Source: Thermoleophilaceae bacterium (GTDB lineage Bacteria; Actinomycetota; Thermoleophilia; Solirubrobacterales; Thermoleophilaceae). From it: 64,000 nucleotides of DNA. The translations under genes and the position numbers were made by a program. The DNA lies in contig JBBDYQ010000001.1 in the NCBI GenBank assembly GCA_040901445.1, forward strand, positions 1-64,000, written 5' to 3'. How positions within the stretch are numbered: position 1 is the stretch's first letter; each line of letters begins with the position of its first letter. Below the pieces are notes generated by a model, which searched no databases, had not been told where the DNA came from, and worked only from the letters and a program-made list of their open reading frames with translations. Positions 41,016-50,100 of the stretch are shown here, piece by piece.

Positions 41016-42210
41016 GGCAGCGCACCTGGTAGATCGACGTGAAGCCGGTGTCGAAGCCGTTGCGCGCCGCGCGCAGGTAGAGCCGCCAGACGCGCACGCG
41101 CTCCGCGCCGGCCAGCCGGACAGCCTCGTCGAGCCGGGCGTCGAGCCGCTCGGCCCAGTGGCGGAGGGTCTCCGAGTAGTCGGCGGCGAGGCCCTCGACG
41201 TGGTCCGCCTCGAAGCCCGCTCGCTCGAGCGCCATCAGCACCCGGGACAGGTGCAGCGGAGCCGCGCCCGGAAAGACGTAGCGCTCGGAGAAGGGGCCCG
41301 CCTCGGCGTCGGTGTGGCGCAGGCGGGCGATCCCGTGGTTGAGCAGGCGCCCGCCGGGCTCCAGCAGGCCGGCGAGCGTACGCGCGTACTCGTCGATGCG
41401 CGCCGACCCGACGTGCTCGACCATGCCGATGCTGGCGATCGCGTCGAAGCGCTCCCCGGCGAGCTCGCGGTAGTCGGCCACGCGGATCTGCACACGGTCC
41501 GCCAGGCCCGCATCCGCCGCCCGCCGCCGGGCCAGCTCGGCCTGGCGCTCCGACAGCGTGATCCCCACCACCTCCACCCCGTGGCGCCCGGCTGCATGGA
41601 CCGGGAAGCTCCCCCAACCGCAGCCCACGTCCAGCACGCGCTCGCCCTCCCGCAGACCGAGCTTGGAGCAGACCAGCTCCAGCTTGGCCTCCTGCGCATC
41701 CTCGAGCGTGGCCGCGCCGTTGGAGAACAGCGCGCAGCTGTAGGTCATCGACTCGTCGAGGAAGAGGGCGAAGAAGTCGTTGGAGACGTCGTAGTGGTGG
41801 CGCACGGAGCGCGCATCCCGGGCCTGGCTGTGGCGACGGCCGCGCGGGCGCAGCTCGGCGGCCGGGGGGCGCGGCGGGCGGATGACACCGGCGGCGCGTG
41901 CTGCGGCGAGTGCCAGGCGGGACCTGGCGCCACGGTCCAGCTCTGGGGGCCGCCAGTCGTCGAGCACGCGCACCACCGCGTCGAGATCCTCGACCTCGAG
42001 TGCCCCCGACACGTACGCGCGGCCGAGGCCGAGCTGCCCGGGCGCACGCAGCGCGTGGGCGAACGCCGCGGGCGAGCGGACCCGGAACGTCGGGCCGGGC
42101 CCATCCGTGGAAGGGACGCCGGACCCGTCCCAGAGCTCGAGCGAGAAGGGGCGCGAGGGCAGCGCCCGTTCGAGCTCGCGGCGGAAGGGGGCGGTGCGGG
42201 AGAGCGCCAT
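41005..42210 (-). CDS. cfa: Cyclopropane-fatty-acyl-phospholipid synthase
   Basis: 401 residues. SAM-binding V-L-D-V-G-C-G-W-G-S-F (about 195-205), H-H-Y-D-V-S-N-D-F-F and M-T-Y-S-C-A substrate motifs, and I-G-M-V-E-H-V-G-S. Full-length CfaS. Adds a methylene bridge to unsaturated membrane lipids; sits right after a fatty-acid desaturase (15-base gap), so desaturation followed by cyclopropanation is plausible. Confidence 0.94.
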   Translation of the reverse strand: MALSRTAPFRRELERALPSRPFSLELWDGSGVPSTDGPGPTFRVRSPAAFAHALRAPGQLGLGRAYVSGALEVEDLDAVVRVLDDWRPPELDRGARSRLALAAARAAGVIRPPRPPAAELRPRGRRHSQARDARSVRHHYDVSNDFFALFLDESMTYSCALFSNGAATLEDAQEAKLELVCSKLGLREGERVLDVGCGWGSFPVHAAGRHGVEVVGITLSERQAELARRRAADAGLADRVQIRVADYRELAGERFDAIASIGMVEHVGSARIDEYARTLAGLLEPGGRLLNHGIARLRHTDAEAGPFSERYVFPGAAPLHLSRVLMALERAGFEADHVEGLAADYSETLRHWAERLDARLDEAVRLAGAERVRVWRLYLRAARNGFDTGFTSIYQVRCRVS

Positions 42211-42225
42211 TCGACGCCGTCTCCG

Positions 42226-43176
42226 TCAGGCGGCCCCGGCAGAGGCCTTCTGCGCCTGACGCGCGGGATCCACGCGCACGACGTCCCACGCGAGCCCGGT
42301 TTTCTCCAGCACCCGGATGACGGCGGCGGAGGGATCCAGCTCCCAGCCGCGCAGACCGTGCGCCGCGGAGGTCGGGAAGGCATGGTGGTTGTTGTGCCAG
42401 GCCTCGCCGAAGGACGGCAGGGCCAGCCACAGCAGGTTGCGCGACTCGTCGTCGGTGGGGAAGCGCCGGCGCCCGAAGAAGTGGCACAGCGAGTTGATGC
42501 TGTAGGTGACGTGGTGGAGGACGAGCACGCGGATGGCGCCGCCCCACAGCAGCCCGGTGAGCCCGGCCATCAGCGAGCCGCCGATGACCCAGCCGAGCAG
42601 GAAGGCCACCACGAATCCCCCCACCGCCCACAGCAGGAAGGTGCGGTCGACGAAGCGGATGCCGGGGTCCTTCTGCAGGTCCGGCGCGTAGCGGTTCTTG
42701 GAGCCGCGGTCGGTGTGGATGAAGAGCCAGCCCATGTGGGCGTGCAGGAGCCCTCGCAGCGCGCCGCGCCAGCCGCCGGCGTGGCCCACGTGCGGGCTGT
42801 GGGGATCGCCCTCGCGGTCGGCGAAGGCGTGGTGCTTGCGGTGGTCGGCCACCCACGCGGTCACGGGGCCCTCGATCGCGGCCGAGCCGAGGATGGCCAG
42901 CGTCATGCGCACCGGCCGCTTGGTGGCGAATGCCCGGTGGGTGAGGTGGCGATGGAACCCGACCGTCACGCCCAGCCCCGTGGCCACGTACATGATGCCG
43001 AAGACCACGAAGTCGCTCCAGCGGTGCGCGCTCTCCCACCACTGCCAGGCCACGAACCCGAGTGCGAGGAAGGGAACCGCCGTGATCAAACCGGTGATGA
43101 TCCTGTCCCGCGTCTCGTTCGCGACGGGCTCCACGTCGTCGGGCGTGGGCCGCGCGAGTGCTTCGGAGGACGCCAC
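42226..43176 (-). CDS. Membrane acyl-CoA/acyl-lipid delta-9 desaturase
   Basis: 316 residues from GTG 43176, immediately after the mrp stop (zero gap). Three His boxes: H-R-H-L-T-H (75-80), H-R-K-H-H (112-116) and H-N-N-H-H (about 265-270), with four hydrophobic segments. Fe-dependent desaturase of fatty acyl chains, matching the DesA/stearoyl-CoA desaturase group. Supplies double bonds for the following Cfa. Confidence 0.93.
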   Translation of the reverse strand: MASSEALARPTPDDVEPVANETRDRIITGLITAVPFLALGFVAWQWWESAHRWSDFVVFGIMYVATGLGVTVGFHRHLTHRAFATKRPVRMTLAILGSAAIEGPVTAWVADHRKHHAFADREGDPHSPHVGHAGGWRGALRGLLHAHMGWLFIHTDRGSKNRYAPDLQKDPGIRFVDRTFLLWAVGGFVVAFLLGWVIGGSLMAGLTGLLWGGAIRVLVLHHVTYSINSLCHFFGRRRFPTDDESRNLLWLALPSFGEAWHNNHHAFPTSAAHGLRGWELDPSAAVIRVLEKTGLAWDVVRVDPARQAQKASAGAA

Positions 43177-44310
43177 CTACTGCGCCATGGGAAGGGGTGT
43201 GCCGGTGATGGCCGGCTCGGCGGTCATCTCGATGTCCTGCGGCGTGGCGGCGATGATGCCGCGGGCCGCGTGGAAGAGGGCCTGCGACGCGGGCGCGTCG
43301 GGATCGCGCAGAACGAGCGGCTCACCCTCGTCGGCGGCCACGCGAAGCTCCTCCTGGAGCGGCACCTTGCCCAGCAGCGGCACGTCGAGCTCGTCCGCGA
43401 GCTGCTGGCCGCCGCCCTCGCCGAAGATCGTCAAACGCTCGCCCGCGGGCGTGGTGAAGCCCGACATGTTCTCCACGATTCCCAGAATCTCGAGGTTGTA
43501 GCGCAGAGCCGTCTCGGCCGCGCGCTGGGCCACCTTCTGGGCGGCCGGCTGCGGGGTGGTGACGATCACGAACTTCGACTGCGGGATGAGCTGCGCCAGG
43601 GACATCGACACGTCGCCGGTCCCGGGCGGGAGGTCGATGAGCAGGTAGTCGAGCTCACCCCACTCCACGTCCTCGAGGAACTGGCGGATGGCCTTGTGCA
43701 GCATGGGCCCGCGCCAGGTGATGGCCTGGTCACGCCCCTCGAGGAAGAACTCGATGGACATCGCCTTGACGCCTCCGTGCGCCACCAGCGGGACGATCTT
43801 GCGCTCGGCGGACACCTTGGGCTTGCCGTGCACGCCGAGCATGCGCGGAATGGAGTAGCCCCAGACGTCGGCATCCATCGCCGCGGCCGTCTTGCCCTCC
43901 GCGTAGAGCGCGGCCGCCAGGTTGGCCGTGGTGGTGGACTTGCCCACTCCGCCCTTGCCAGAGGCCACGCAGATGATGTTCTTGACCTGCGCGAGCGCGC
44001 CCTGGGGCAGGCTGCCGCGGCCGAGCTTCTGCTGCAGGCCCGACTTCTCCTCCTGGCTGAGCACATCGAAGTCCACCTTCACGGTGGTGACGCCCTCGAG
44101 GCCGCCGACCTGCTCGGCCACGGCATTCTGGAAGTGGGAGCGGATGGGACAGCCGGGCGTGGTGAGGGACACCATGACGCCCACGTGGCCCGCCTCGCCG
44201 ACCTCGATGGAGCGGACCATGCCGAGGTCGACGATGTTGTTGCGGAGCTCCGGGTCGATGACCGCGCGGAGCGCGTCGCGAATCTGTTCCTGGGTGGGCA
44301 TCGCGGTCAT
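43177..44310 (-). CDS. mrp: Mrp/ApbC-type P-loop ATPase (iron-sulfur carrier)
   Basis: 377 residues from ATG 44310 (ATG 44301 also in frame). N-terminal MIP18/DUF59 domain (about 5-95), then the deviant Walker A V-A-S-G-K-G-G-V-G-K-S-T, D-A-D-V-W-G and D-L-P-P-G-T-G-D. The usual C-x-x-C iron-sulfur motif late in the protein is T-T-P-A, as in several actinobacterial members. Proposed Fe-S cluster carrier. A terminator hairpin just upstream means it starts its own transcript; stop-to-start contact with the desaturase suggests co-transcription. Confidence 0.9.
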   Translation of the reverse strand: MTAMPTQEQIRDALRAVIDPELRNNIVDLGMVRSIEVGEAGHVGVMVSLTTPGCPIRSHFQNAVAEQVGGLEGVTTVKVDFDVLSQEEKSGLQQKLGRGSLPQGALAQVKNIICVASGKGGVGKSTTTANLAAALYAEGKTAAAMDADVWGYSIPRMLGVHGKPKVSAERKIVPLVAHGGVKAMSIEFFLEGRDQAITWRGPMLHKAIRQFLEDVEWGELDYLLIDLPPGTGDVSMSLAQLIPQSKFVIVTTPQPAAQKVAQRAAETALRYNLEILGIVENMSGFTTPAGERLTIFGEGGGQQLADELDVPLLGKVPLQEELRVAADEGEPLVLRDPDAPASQALFHAARGIIAATPQDIEMTAEPAITGTPLPMAQ

Positions 44311-44350
44311 TGTGGCAAAGCAGCCCGAAACGCCCTGGGCCCAGAAAGAA

Positions 44351-44378
44351 GTCGCCGGGGCCCGAGGGCCCCGGCGAC
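44351..44378. terminator. Terminator hairpin downstream of histone-like gene
   Basis: Twelve-base arms GTCGCCGGGGCC and GGCCCCGGCGAC around CGAG, between the minus-strand histone-like gene and mrp. Confidence 0.8.
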
Positions 44379-44485
44379 CGAGGGAGGAGAGATACTGCAT
44401 ACCGCCGGCGGGATATGAGGCCGGCAGTCCTACCCCGCGGTCAGCCGCCTCTCTCCAGGGCGGTGCGGGACGAAGTCCGGAGGGC

Positions 44486-45004
44486 CTAGACCAGCGTGGT
44501 GACCTGCTCCTGCACCCGCTGGACGAGCCCGTTGGCGTCCTTCTGGGCGCGGGTCACGCGGCGCTCCGCGTCGCGGCGGACCGAGCGCACCTGCGTCTCG
44601 ACCTGGCGGCGGTTGCGCTTGACGGCGCGCTCGACGCGGTTGCGACGCTGGCGGAGCTCGCGCTCGACGCGCGTGCGGTTGCGCTTGACCTCGCGCTGGA
44701 CACGGTTGCGAGCGGTGCTGCCGCGACGCTCGAAGCGCTTGATCTCGCGCTCGGCGCCTGTGCGCGAGGTGAACGGCTTGGCGGCCTCGAGGACGGCGTC
44801 ACGCGCGACCAGCGCGGCGCCGACGGGGACGAGGAGGGCGCGCTCGACCTGGACGGTGAGGCCCTCGACGTAGGTCTTCTCCGCCTCCGCGCGGGTAGCG
44901 GCCGCCTTCTGGGCGGAACGGCTGCGGGCGGCGGTGTTGCGCTTGCGGGTGGCGGCGGCCTTCTTGCCGGCTGCCTTGCGCTGGGTGGGGGTCTGAGTGG
45001 CCAT
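44486..45004 (-). CDS. Basic histone-H1-like / coiled-coil protein
   Basis: 172 residues. Lys/Arg/Ala-rich N-terminus (about 1-43) with K-K-A-A-A-T-R-K-R and A-Q-K-A-A-A-T-R-like repeats, a hydrophobic-amphipathic middle (about 55-80) and an Arg-rich heptad region (about 85-160) with repeated R-x-R-V-E-R/R-N-R. It resembles histone-H1-like or HBHA/phasin-like actinobacterial proteins. Likely DNA- or granule-binding. Unusual AT-rich promoter upstream (TTTACA-16-TATATT). Confidence 0.7.
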   Translation of the reverse strand: MATQTPTQRKAAGKKAAATRKRNTAARSRSAQKAAATRAEAEKTYVEGLTVQVERALLVPVGAALVARDAVLEAAKPFTSRTGAEREIKRFERRGSTARNRVQREVKRNRTRVERELRQRRNRVERAVKRNRRQVETQVRSVRRDAERRVTRAQKDANGLVQRVQEQVTTLV

Positions 45005-45057
45005 GAGGTTCTCGATCAGCTCCTCTGTCTAAGCTTATTAGTTCTAAGGTCCGTAGA

Positions 45058-45085
45058 AATATACCACCGAACACACGTTTGTAAA
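45058..45085 (-). promoter_or_regulatory. Sigma70-like promoter in AT-rich island
   Basis: Minus strand -35 TTTACA (45085-45080), 16-base spacer, -10 TATATT (45063-45058). The start codon at 45004 follows after a leader of about 50 bases, so this gene is not leaderless. Confidence 0.65.
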
Positions 45086-45111
45086 CCTCCCTTGCCGAAG
45101 GGTTACGCGAT

Positions 45112-45158
45112 CGAGGGGTCAGGTCTTGCAATGCAACAGCCCCCGAGGGGTCAGGTCT
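45112..45158. repeat. Direct repeat with REP-like core
   Basis: CGAGGGGTCAGGTCT occurs at 45112-45126 and 45144-45158 (32-base period); the first copy is followed by the palindrome TTGCAATGCAA. The core GTCAGGTCTTGC resembles the arm of the palindrome at 12067-12138. Confidence 0.65.
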
Positions 45159-45179
45159 GACGCCGCCGCCGCGGCAGCT

Positions 45180-46229
45180 TCAGGCCGCGGCGGGTGCGGC
45201 GGCCGCGCGCTCGCACCAGGTGCGCGGCTGCGACAGCTCGCGGGGGCCGGGAAGCAGCTCGGGCGACTCCCAGACGCGGTTCAGAAGGTCCAAGCCGCCG
45301 GCCTCGACCACCTCGTCGCAGAAGCGGCGGCCCAGCTCGTACTGGCGCATCTTCATGTCGAGGCCGAGCAGGCGCCAGAGCACGCGCTCGGGCGCGGAGC
45401 GGCTGCTGCGGCGGCGCTCCATGGCGTCGCGCAGACCCTCGTAGGAGTCGAGCACCTCCGCCCCGACGGCGTCCATGACGTGCTCGGAGTAGCCCTCGAC
45501 CACCGACATGGCCGCCTGCACCCCTGACAGGATGCCGCGCTGCTCGCGCGTCTGCACGAGCGCGACCAGCCCGCCCTCGCGGAAGCGCTCCACCAGTCCC
45601 GCGATGGACGGCATGGACGGCAGGGCCCCCGCCGCCCCGCGCTCGATGCGCACGTCGACGGTCTCGAGATAGCGCCGCAGCAGCCCGCCGAGGTGCTCGC
45701 GCAGCCACGGCACGCCCGAGAACTGGAAGACGTGCGCGACCTCGTGCATGGCGATCCAGGCGAGGAAGGCGTCGCGGTCCACGTCCATCTCGGTGACAGC
45801 GCGTTCGAGGTTCGGGGCTACGAACAGCAGCCGCGCCGGCGCCTCGGGCTGGAGCAGTGAGAGCTCGAACTGGCCGAGCACCCGCTGTGAGAGGTAGCCC
45901 ACGACCAGCCCCGCCTCCGCTGCGAGCGTGGCGCTGGTGACCGTGCGCAGCGCCCCGGCAAGCGGGCCGGCAGCCCCGAGCCGGCCGTCGAGTCGCTCGG
46001 CGACGGGGTCGAGGTAGCCCGCGAGCGTGTCGAGGTTCGCCTCGGCCCACGTGGCGCGGTCCACCGCCTCCGGCGTGGGCGCCGGGCCCGACAGCGTGAG
46101 ACCCGTGTAGGCGCCCACGTGGCGCTCGGCGTCGGCCGACAGGACGGCGAGCTGCGGGCCGAGCTCGGACGCGGAGTCGCTGCCCGCCGCGAAGCGGGCA
46201 ACCTGGCGGGCGATCGTCCAGTCGACCAT
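45180..46229 (-). CDS. DUF2342 zinc-dependent metalloprotease
   Basis: 349 residues from ATG 46229. Zinc motif H-E-V-A-H (HExxH, about 163-167) with a distal Glu in V-V-E-G-Y-S-E-H. DUF2342 members are actinobacterial putative hydrolases often found with F420 genes; none is adjacent here. Its -10 box TAACCT lies 8 bases before the start. Convergent/antisense neighbour is the REP-like repeat. Confidence 0.82.
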   Translation of the reverse strand: MVDWTIARQVARFAAGSDSASELGPQLAVLSADAERHVGAYTGLTLSGPAPTPEAVDRATWAEANLDTLAGYLDPVAERLDGRLGAAGPLAGALRTVTSATLAAEAGLVVGYLSQRVLGQFELSLLQPEAPARLLFVAPNLERAVTEMDVDRDAFLAWIAMHEVAHVFQFSGVPWLREHLGGLLRRYLETVDVRIERGAAGALPSMPSIAGLVERFREGGLVALVQTREQRGILSGVQAAMSVVEGYSEHVMDAVGAEVLDSYEGLRDAMERRRSSRSAPERVLWRLLGLDMKMRQYELGRRFCDEVVEAGGLDLLNRVWESPELLPGPRELSQPRTWCERAAAAPAAA

Positions 46230-46237
46230 CCGGCCCG

Positions 46238-46243
46238 AGGTTA
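46238..46243 (-). promoter_or_regulatory. -10 box TAACCT, leaderless-type
   Basis: Minus strand TAACCT ends 8 bases before ATG 46229. Confidence 0.5.
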
Positions 46244-46248
46244 GGCGC

Positions 46249-47112
46249 TCAGGACCCCGGGCGTCCGGGAGCCTCGTCCGGCATCGCCTCGAGCAGGCCG
46301 TCGAGGATCTCGCCGTTGGCGGCGGCCAGCACCCGCGAGCGCATGTCGAGGTCGAGGCTCACGTTGGCGGGCGCGCCGCCGGCGTCGGGGAAGACCACCG
46401 AGCCGCCGAGCTCGCGCACGAGCAGCTGCCCGGCGGCGGCGTCCACCGAGCGGCAGTCATACAGGCTGAGCATCGCGTCGAAGCGGGCGCCGGCGACGAA
46501 CGCCAGCGAGAGGGCGATCGAGCCGATGGCGCGCAGGCGCCGTGCGCCGGTGGCCGCGAGCTGCTCGGCGCACGCGGCCACCACGCGCGGGTTGGCGGAC
46601 TCGAGGCCGACGATCTCGAACGGGCGCTCGCCGCCCAGCGCCGCGAGCCGAACGCCGCCGGCGAAGGCTCCCTCGCCACGACGCGCCCACCACTCCTCGT
46701 CGCGGCCGAGGTCGTAGACGTAGGCCAGCTCGACGTCGCCCATCGCGGGGCCGGAGGCCACGGCGATGGAGACGCTGTAGAGGGGCAGGCGGCGCTTGGC
46801 GTTGAGCGAGCCGTCGATGGGGTCGATGACCACGTGCACGGGGCCACCGCCGTGCAGCTCGACGTGGCCGCGCTCCTCCGACACCGCGCAGACGCCCACG
46901 CCGAGCGCCTCGACCTCCGCGAAGATCGCGTCCTCGGCCGCGCGGTCGATCACGAGCGCGAGGTCGCCGCCCTCGCCGCGCCCCGTGGTCTGGGCGCGGT
47001 CCACCGTCTCGGGGTGCTCGGCGAGCATCTCGCGCACGCCGGCGATGGCCCGGCGGCACGCGCCCAGCCAATCCGCGCTAAGTGCGGCGTCCGTGTGGCT
47101 TGGGGCGCTCAA
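46249..47112 (-). CDS. Inositol monophosphatase family protein
   Basis: 287 residues from TTG 47112; the -10 TAGGAT 8 bases upstream supports this start. Metal-binding motifs of the IMPase/FBPase fold: E-E in V-S-E-E-R-G, I-D-P-I-D-G-S (about 97-103) and D-C-R-S-V-D-A-A-A-G. It dephosphorylates inositol-1-phosphate, fructose-1,6-bisphosphate or a related sugar phosphate. Divergent from the AddB-like helicase-nuclease. Confidence 0.85.
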   Translation of the reverse strand: MSAPSHTDAALSADWLGACRRAIAGVREMLAEHPETVDRAQTTGRGEGGDLALVIDRAAEDAIFAEVEALGVGVCAVSEERGHVELHGGGPVHVVIDPIDGSLNAKRRLPLYSVSIAVASGPAMGDVELAYVYDLGRDEEWWARRGEGAFAGGVRLAALGGERPFEIVGLESANPRVVAACAEQLAATGARRLRAIGSIALSLAFVAGARFDAMLSLYDCRSVDAAAGQLLVRELGGSVVFPDAGGAPANVSLDLDMRSRVLAAANGEILDGLLEAMPDEAPGRPGS

Positions 47113-47119
47113 CCGGTCC

Positions 47120-47126
47120 TATCCTA
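47120..47126. promoter_or_regulatory. Overlapping divergent -10 boxes TATCCT/TAGGAT
   Basis: Plus TATCCT (47120-47125) ends 8 bases before ATG 47134. Minus TAGGAT (47126-47121) ends 8 bases before TTG 47112. Confidence 0.6.
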
Positions 47127-47133
47127 CGGAGGG

Positions 47134-50100
47134 ATGCACGATCCGCTTGACGGCCTGTCTGAAGCCCAGCGCCAGGCGGTCACCCACCCCGCCGCGCCGC
47201 TGCTCGTCACGGGCGGGGCGGGCACGGGCAAGACGCAGGTGCTGCTGCGGCGCGCCGCCTGGCTCGTGGGCGAGGGCGCGCCCGCCGAAAGCGTGCTCCT
47301 GCTCACCCGCGGCGCTGCAGCCGCGGGTGCCCTGCGGGAGCGGCTCGAGGCGCTGGTCGACGAGCCGTACGAGGAACTGCGGGTGGACACCTTCCACCAC
47401 CTCTGCGCGCGCTTGCTTCGCGAGGAGGCGCTGGAGGCCGGACTCGACCCGTTCTTCTCCCCCGTGAGCCCGGCGGACCGCCTCGCGCTGCTGCGCGAAC
47501 GCATCGACGACCTGCCGCTGCGCCACCACGAGATCCGCGGCAATCCGGCGCCGCTGCTCGGCGGCTTCGTGTCGCGCATCGACCGGCTGAAGGATGAGAT
47601 GGTGTCCGCCGCCGACTGCCGCCGCCACGCCGAGACGCTTCTGCACGAAGCCGGCTCGGACGCCGACCGCGCCCACGCAGACCGCGAGCTCGAGTTCGCG
47701 CGCGTGTACTTCGAGCACGACCGGATGCTTGCCGCCCGCGGGGTGCTCGGCTTCGGCGATCTCGTGCTGCACGCCTTCCGCCTGCTGCATGAGAAGCCGC
47801 ACGTGCGCCGCCGCGCGGCCGATCGCTTTCGCCACGTGCTCGTGGACGACCTGCAGGACCTCAGCTTCGCCCAGGGCGTGCTGCTGCGGGTGCTGTGCGA
47901 GCAGCACCGCGCGGTCACCGCCGCCGGCGACGAGCACCAGGCGGTCGAGCGGCTGCGCGGCGCCGGGTCGAAGAACCTCGCCGACTTCACGCGCGAATAC
48001 GAGGACGTCGCCGTCGTGGCGCTCGAGCGCAGCCGGCGCTGCGCCACGCGCATCCTCACGCCCGCGCGCGCGGTGGCGCGGGCGCAGGAGCCCCTGCGCG
48101 GCGAGCCCGGCGGCAAGGTGCGCTTCTGGCGCTGCCGCTCCGCGCGCGCTCAGGCGCAGGCCGTGGCGGCCGAGTGCGAGCGGCTGATCACCGGAGGTGT
48201 GCCGCCGGGGGAGATAGGCGTGCTGGTGCGCTCGGTGCGTGCCGAGGGGCAGGTGGTGGCCTCCGCGCTGGAGGAGCGCGCCGTCCCGTTCCGCCTGACC
48301 GGCGCGGCCGCGTACTTCCAGCGTGCCGAGGTGCGCGACGTGCTCGCGTGGATGCGGCTGCTCGCCGATCCCTCCGACTCCGGGGCGGTGGTGCGCGCGC
48401 TCACCCGCCCACCGGTGGAGCTGCGCTCGGTGGACATCGCGCGTCTCACGCAGCTCACGCGCCGGCGCAAGCTCGACATGGTCTCCGGCGTGGCCGTGGC
48501 GTGCGAGGGGCCGCAGCTCTCGCCCGAGGGGCGCGAGCGCGCGCAGTCGTTCCTCAAGCTCTACCGCGCGGCCTCGCGCGCCTTCGAGACCATGCGCCCG
48601 GACGCGTTCATGCACCGCCTGATCGAGCGGATCGGACTGCGACGCCGGCAGGTGTTCGCCGCCCAGGCGGACACCGTGGAGCGGCTCGTGAACATCGCGA
48701 AGCTCTCGGACCTCGCCGGAATGTTCATGCAGCGCGAGCCCCAGGGCACGCCGCGGGAGCTGGCCCGCTACCTCGCCGCGGTGGCGGAGGCGGGGCTGCC
48801 CGAGGAGGAGGCGGTGCCCACCGGCCTTCCCGGCGCCGTGCGGGTGCTGGCCATGCGGGGGGCCCCGGGGACCGAGTTCGAGCACGTGTTCGTGCTTGGC
48901 CTGACAGCCGGGCGCATGCCGGGCCAGCCCGCGCCCGCGGGCGACGGCCTGCCGGACGCCGTGGCGCGCGAGACGCTGCCGCCCGGCGGGCGCGAGGCGC
49001 ACGAGCGGTCCATGCGCAACCTGCTCCACGTGGCGATGACGCGCGCCCGGAAGGGGCTCGTGCTCGCATGGCCCGAGGAGCCCGAGGCACGGCCGTCCCC
49101 GTTCTACGAGGAGGCGCGCGCGTCCGCGGGCGCCGGCGACGAGATCTTCGAGGAGGAGCTGTTCGGCCCGGCCGAGGGCCTGCACTCGACGTTCCGGATG
49201 ATGCGCGACGAACTGCTCGACACCGTCTCGCGCGTCGGCGGGAGGCTGTCGGAGATGCGCCTGGACACCTACCTCGACGTGTCGCAGGCCGCCGCTCGCT
49301 ACTTCGAGCTGCTGAAGGTGGCTGCGCTCATCGAGCGCTCGAAGCAGGGGCAGTCGGTGGCGGAGGCGCTGCCCGAGGTCAACGACATCCTCATGCAGGT
49401 GGCCACGCCCGAGCAGCGCGACGCGCTCGAGACCTCGGCGCTCGACGGCTGGCTGCGCGACGCGGAGAAGCGCGAGCGCCGGCGCGGGTTCGACACGCCC
49501 GAGACCGCGCTCGAGTCCTTCATCCCCAGGCGCGGCGACGGGCTGATGCTGTCGGCCTCCGACATCGAGACCTATCGGATCTGCCCGCTCAAGTACAAGT
49601 TCGCGCGCGTCTTCCGCATTCCCCAGGAGCCCACGATCAACCAGCGCTTCGGAATCGTCATGCACCAGGTGCTCGAGCGCTACCACCAGTCGGGACGGGG
49701 CTCGCTGGAGGAGCTCATGAGCCTGTTCGAGGTGTGCTGGAGGCGCAACGGCTTCGGCGGCGGCAGCGACGACGTCCAGTTCCGCGAGAAGGCCGTGGCG
49801 GCACTCAACCGCTACCACCAGCTCGACCGCGATTCGGCGGGCGAGCCGGTGTGGTTCGAGCGCAGCTTCTCCTTCAAGCTCGGCCCGCACCTGCTGCGCG
49901 GGCGGGTGGACCGGGTGGACCGGCTGCCCGACGGCAGCTACGAGCTCATCGACTACAAGACCGGCAAGGCGAAGACCGAGGGCGAGCTGCAGCGCGACGT
50001 GCAGCTCTCGCTCTACCAGATGGGCGCGCGGGACTCCTGGCAGCTCGAGACCTCGGCGCAGAGCTACTACTACGTGCTCGAGAACGAGAAGGTGCCGGTG

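Noticed and set aside
43177-44400. Longer mrp start at 44400
   Set aside because: It would begin upstream of the terminator hairpin 44351-44378; ATG 44310 or 44301 fits the family.
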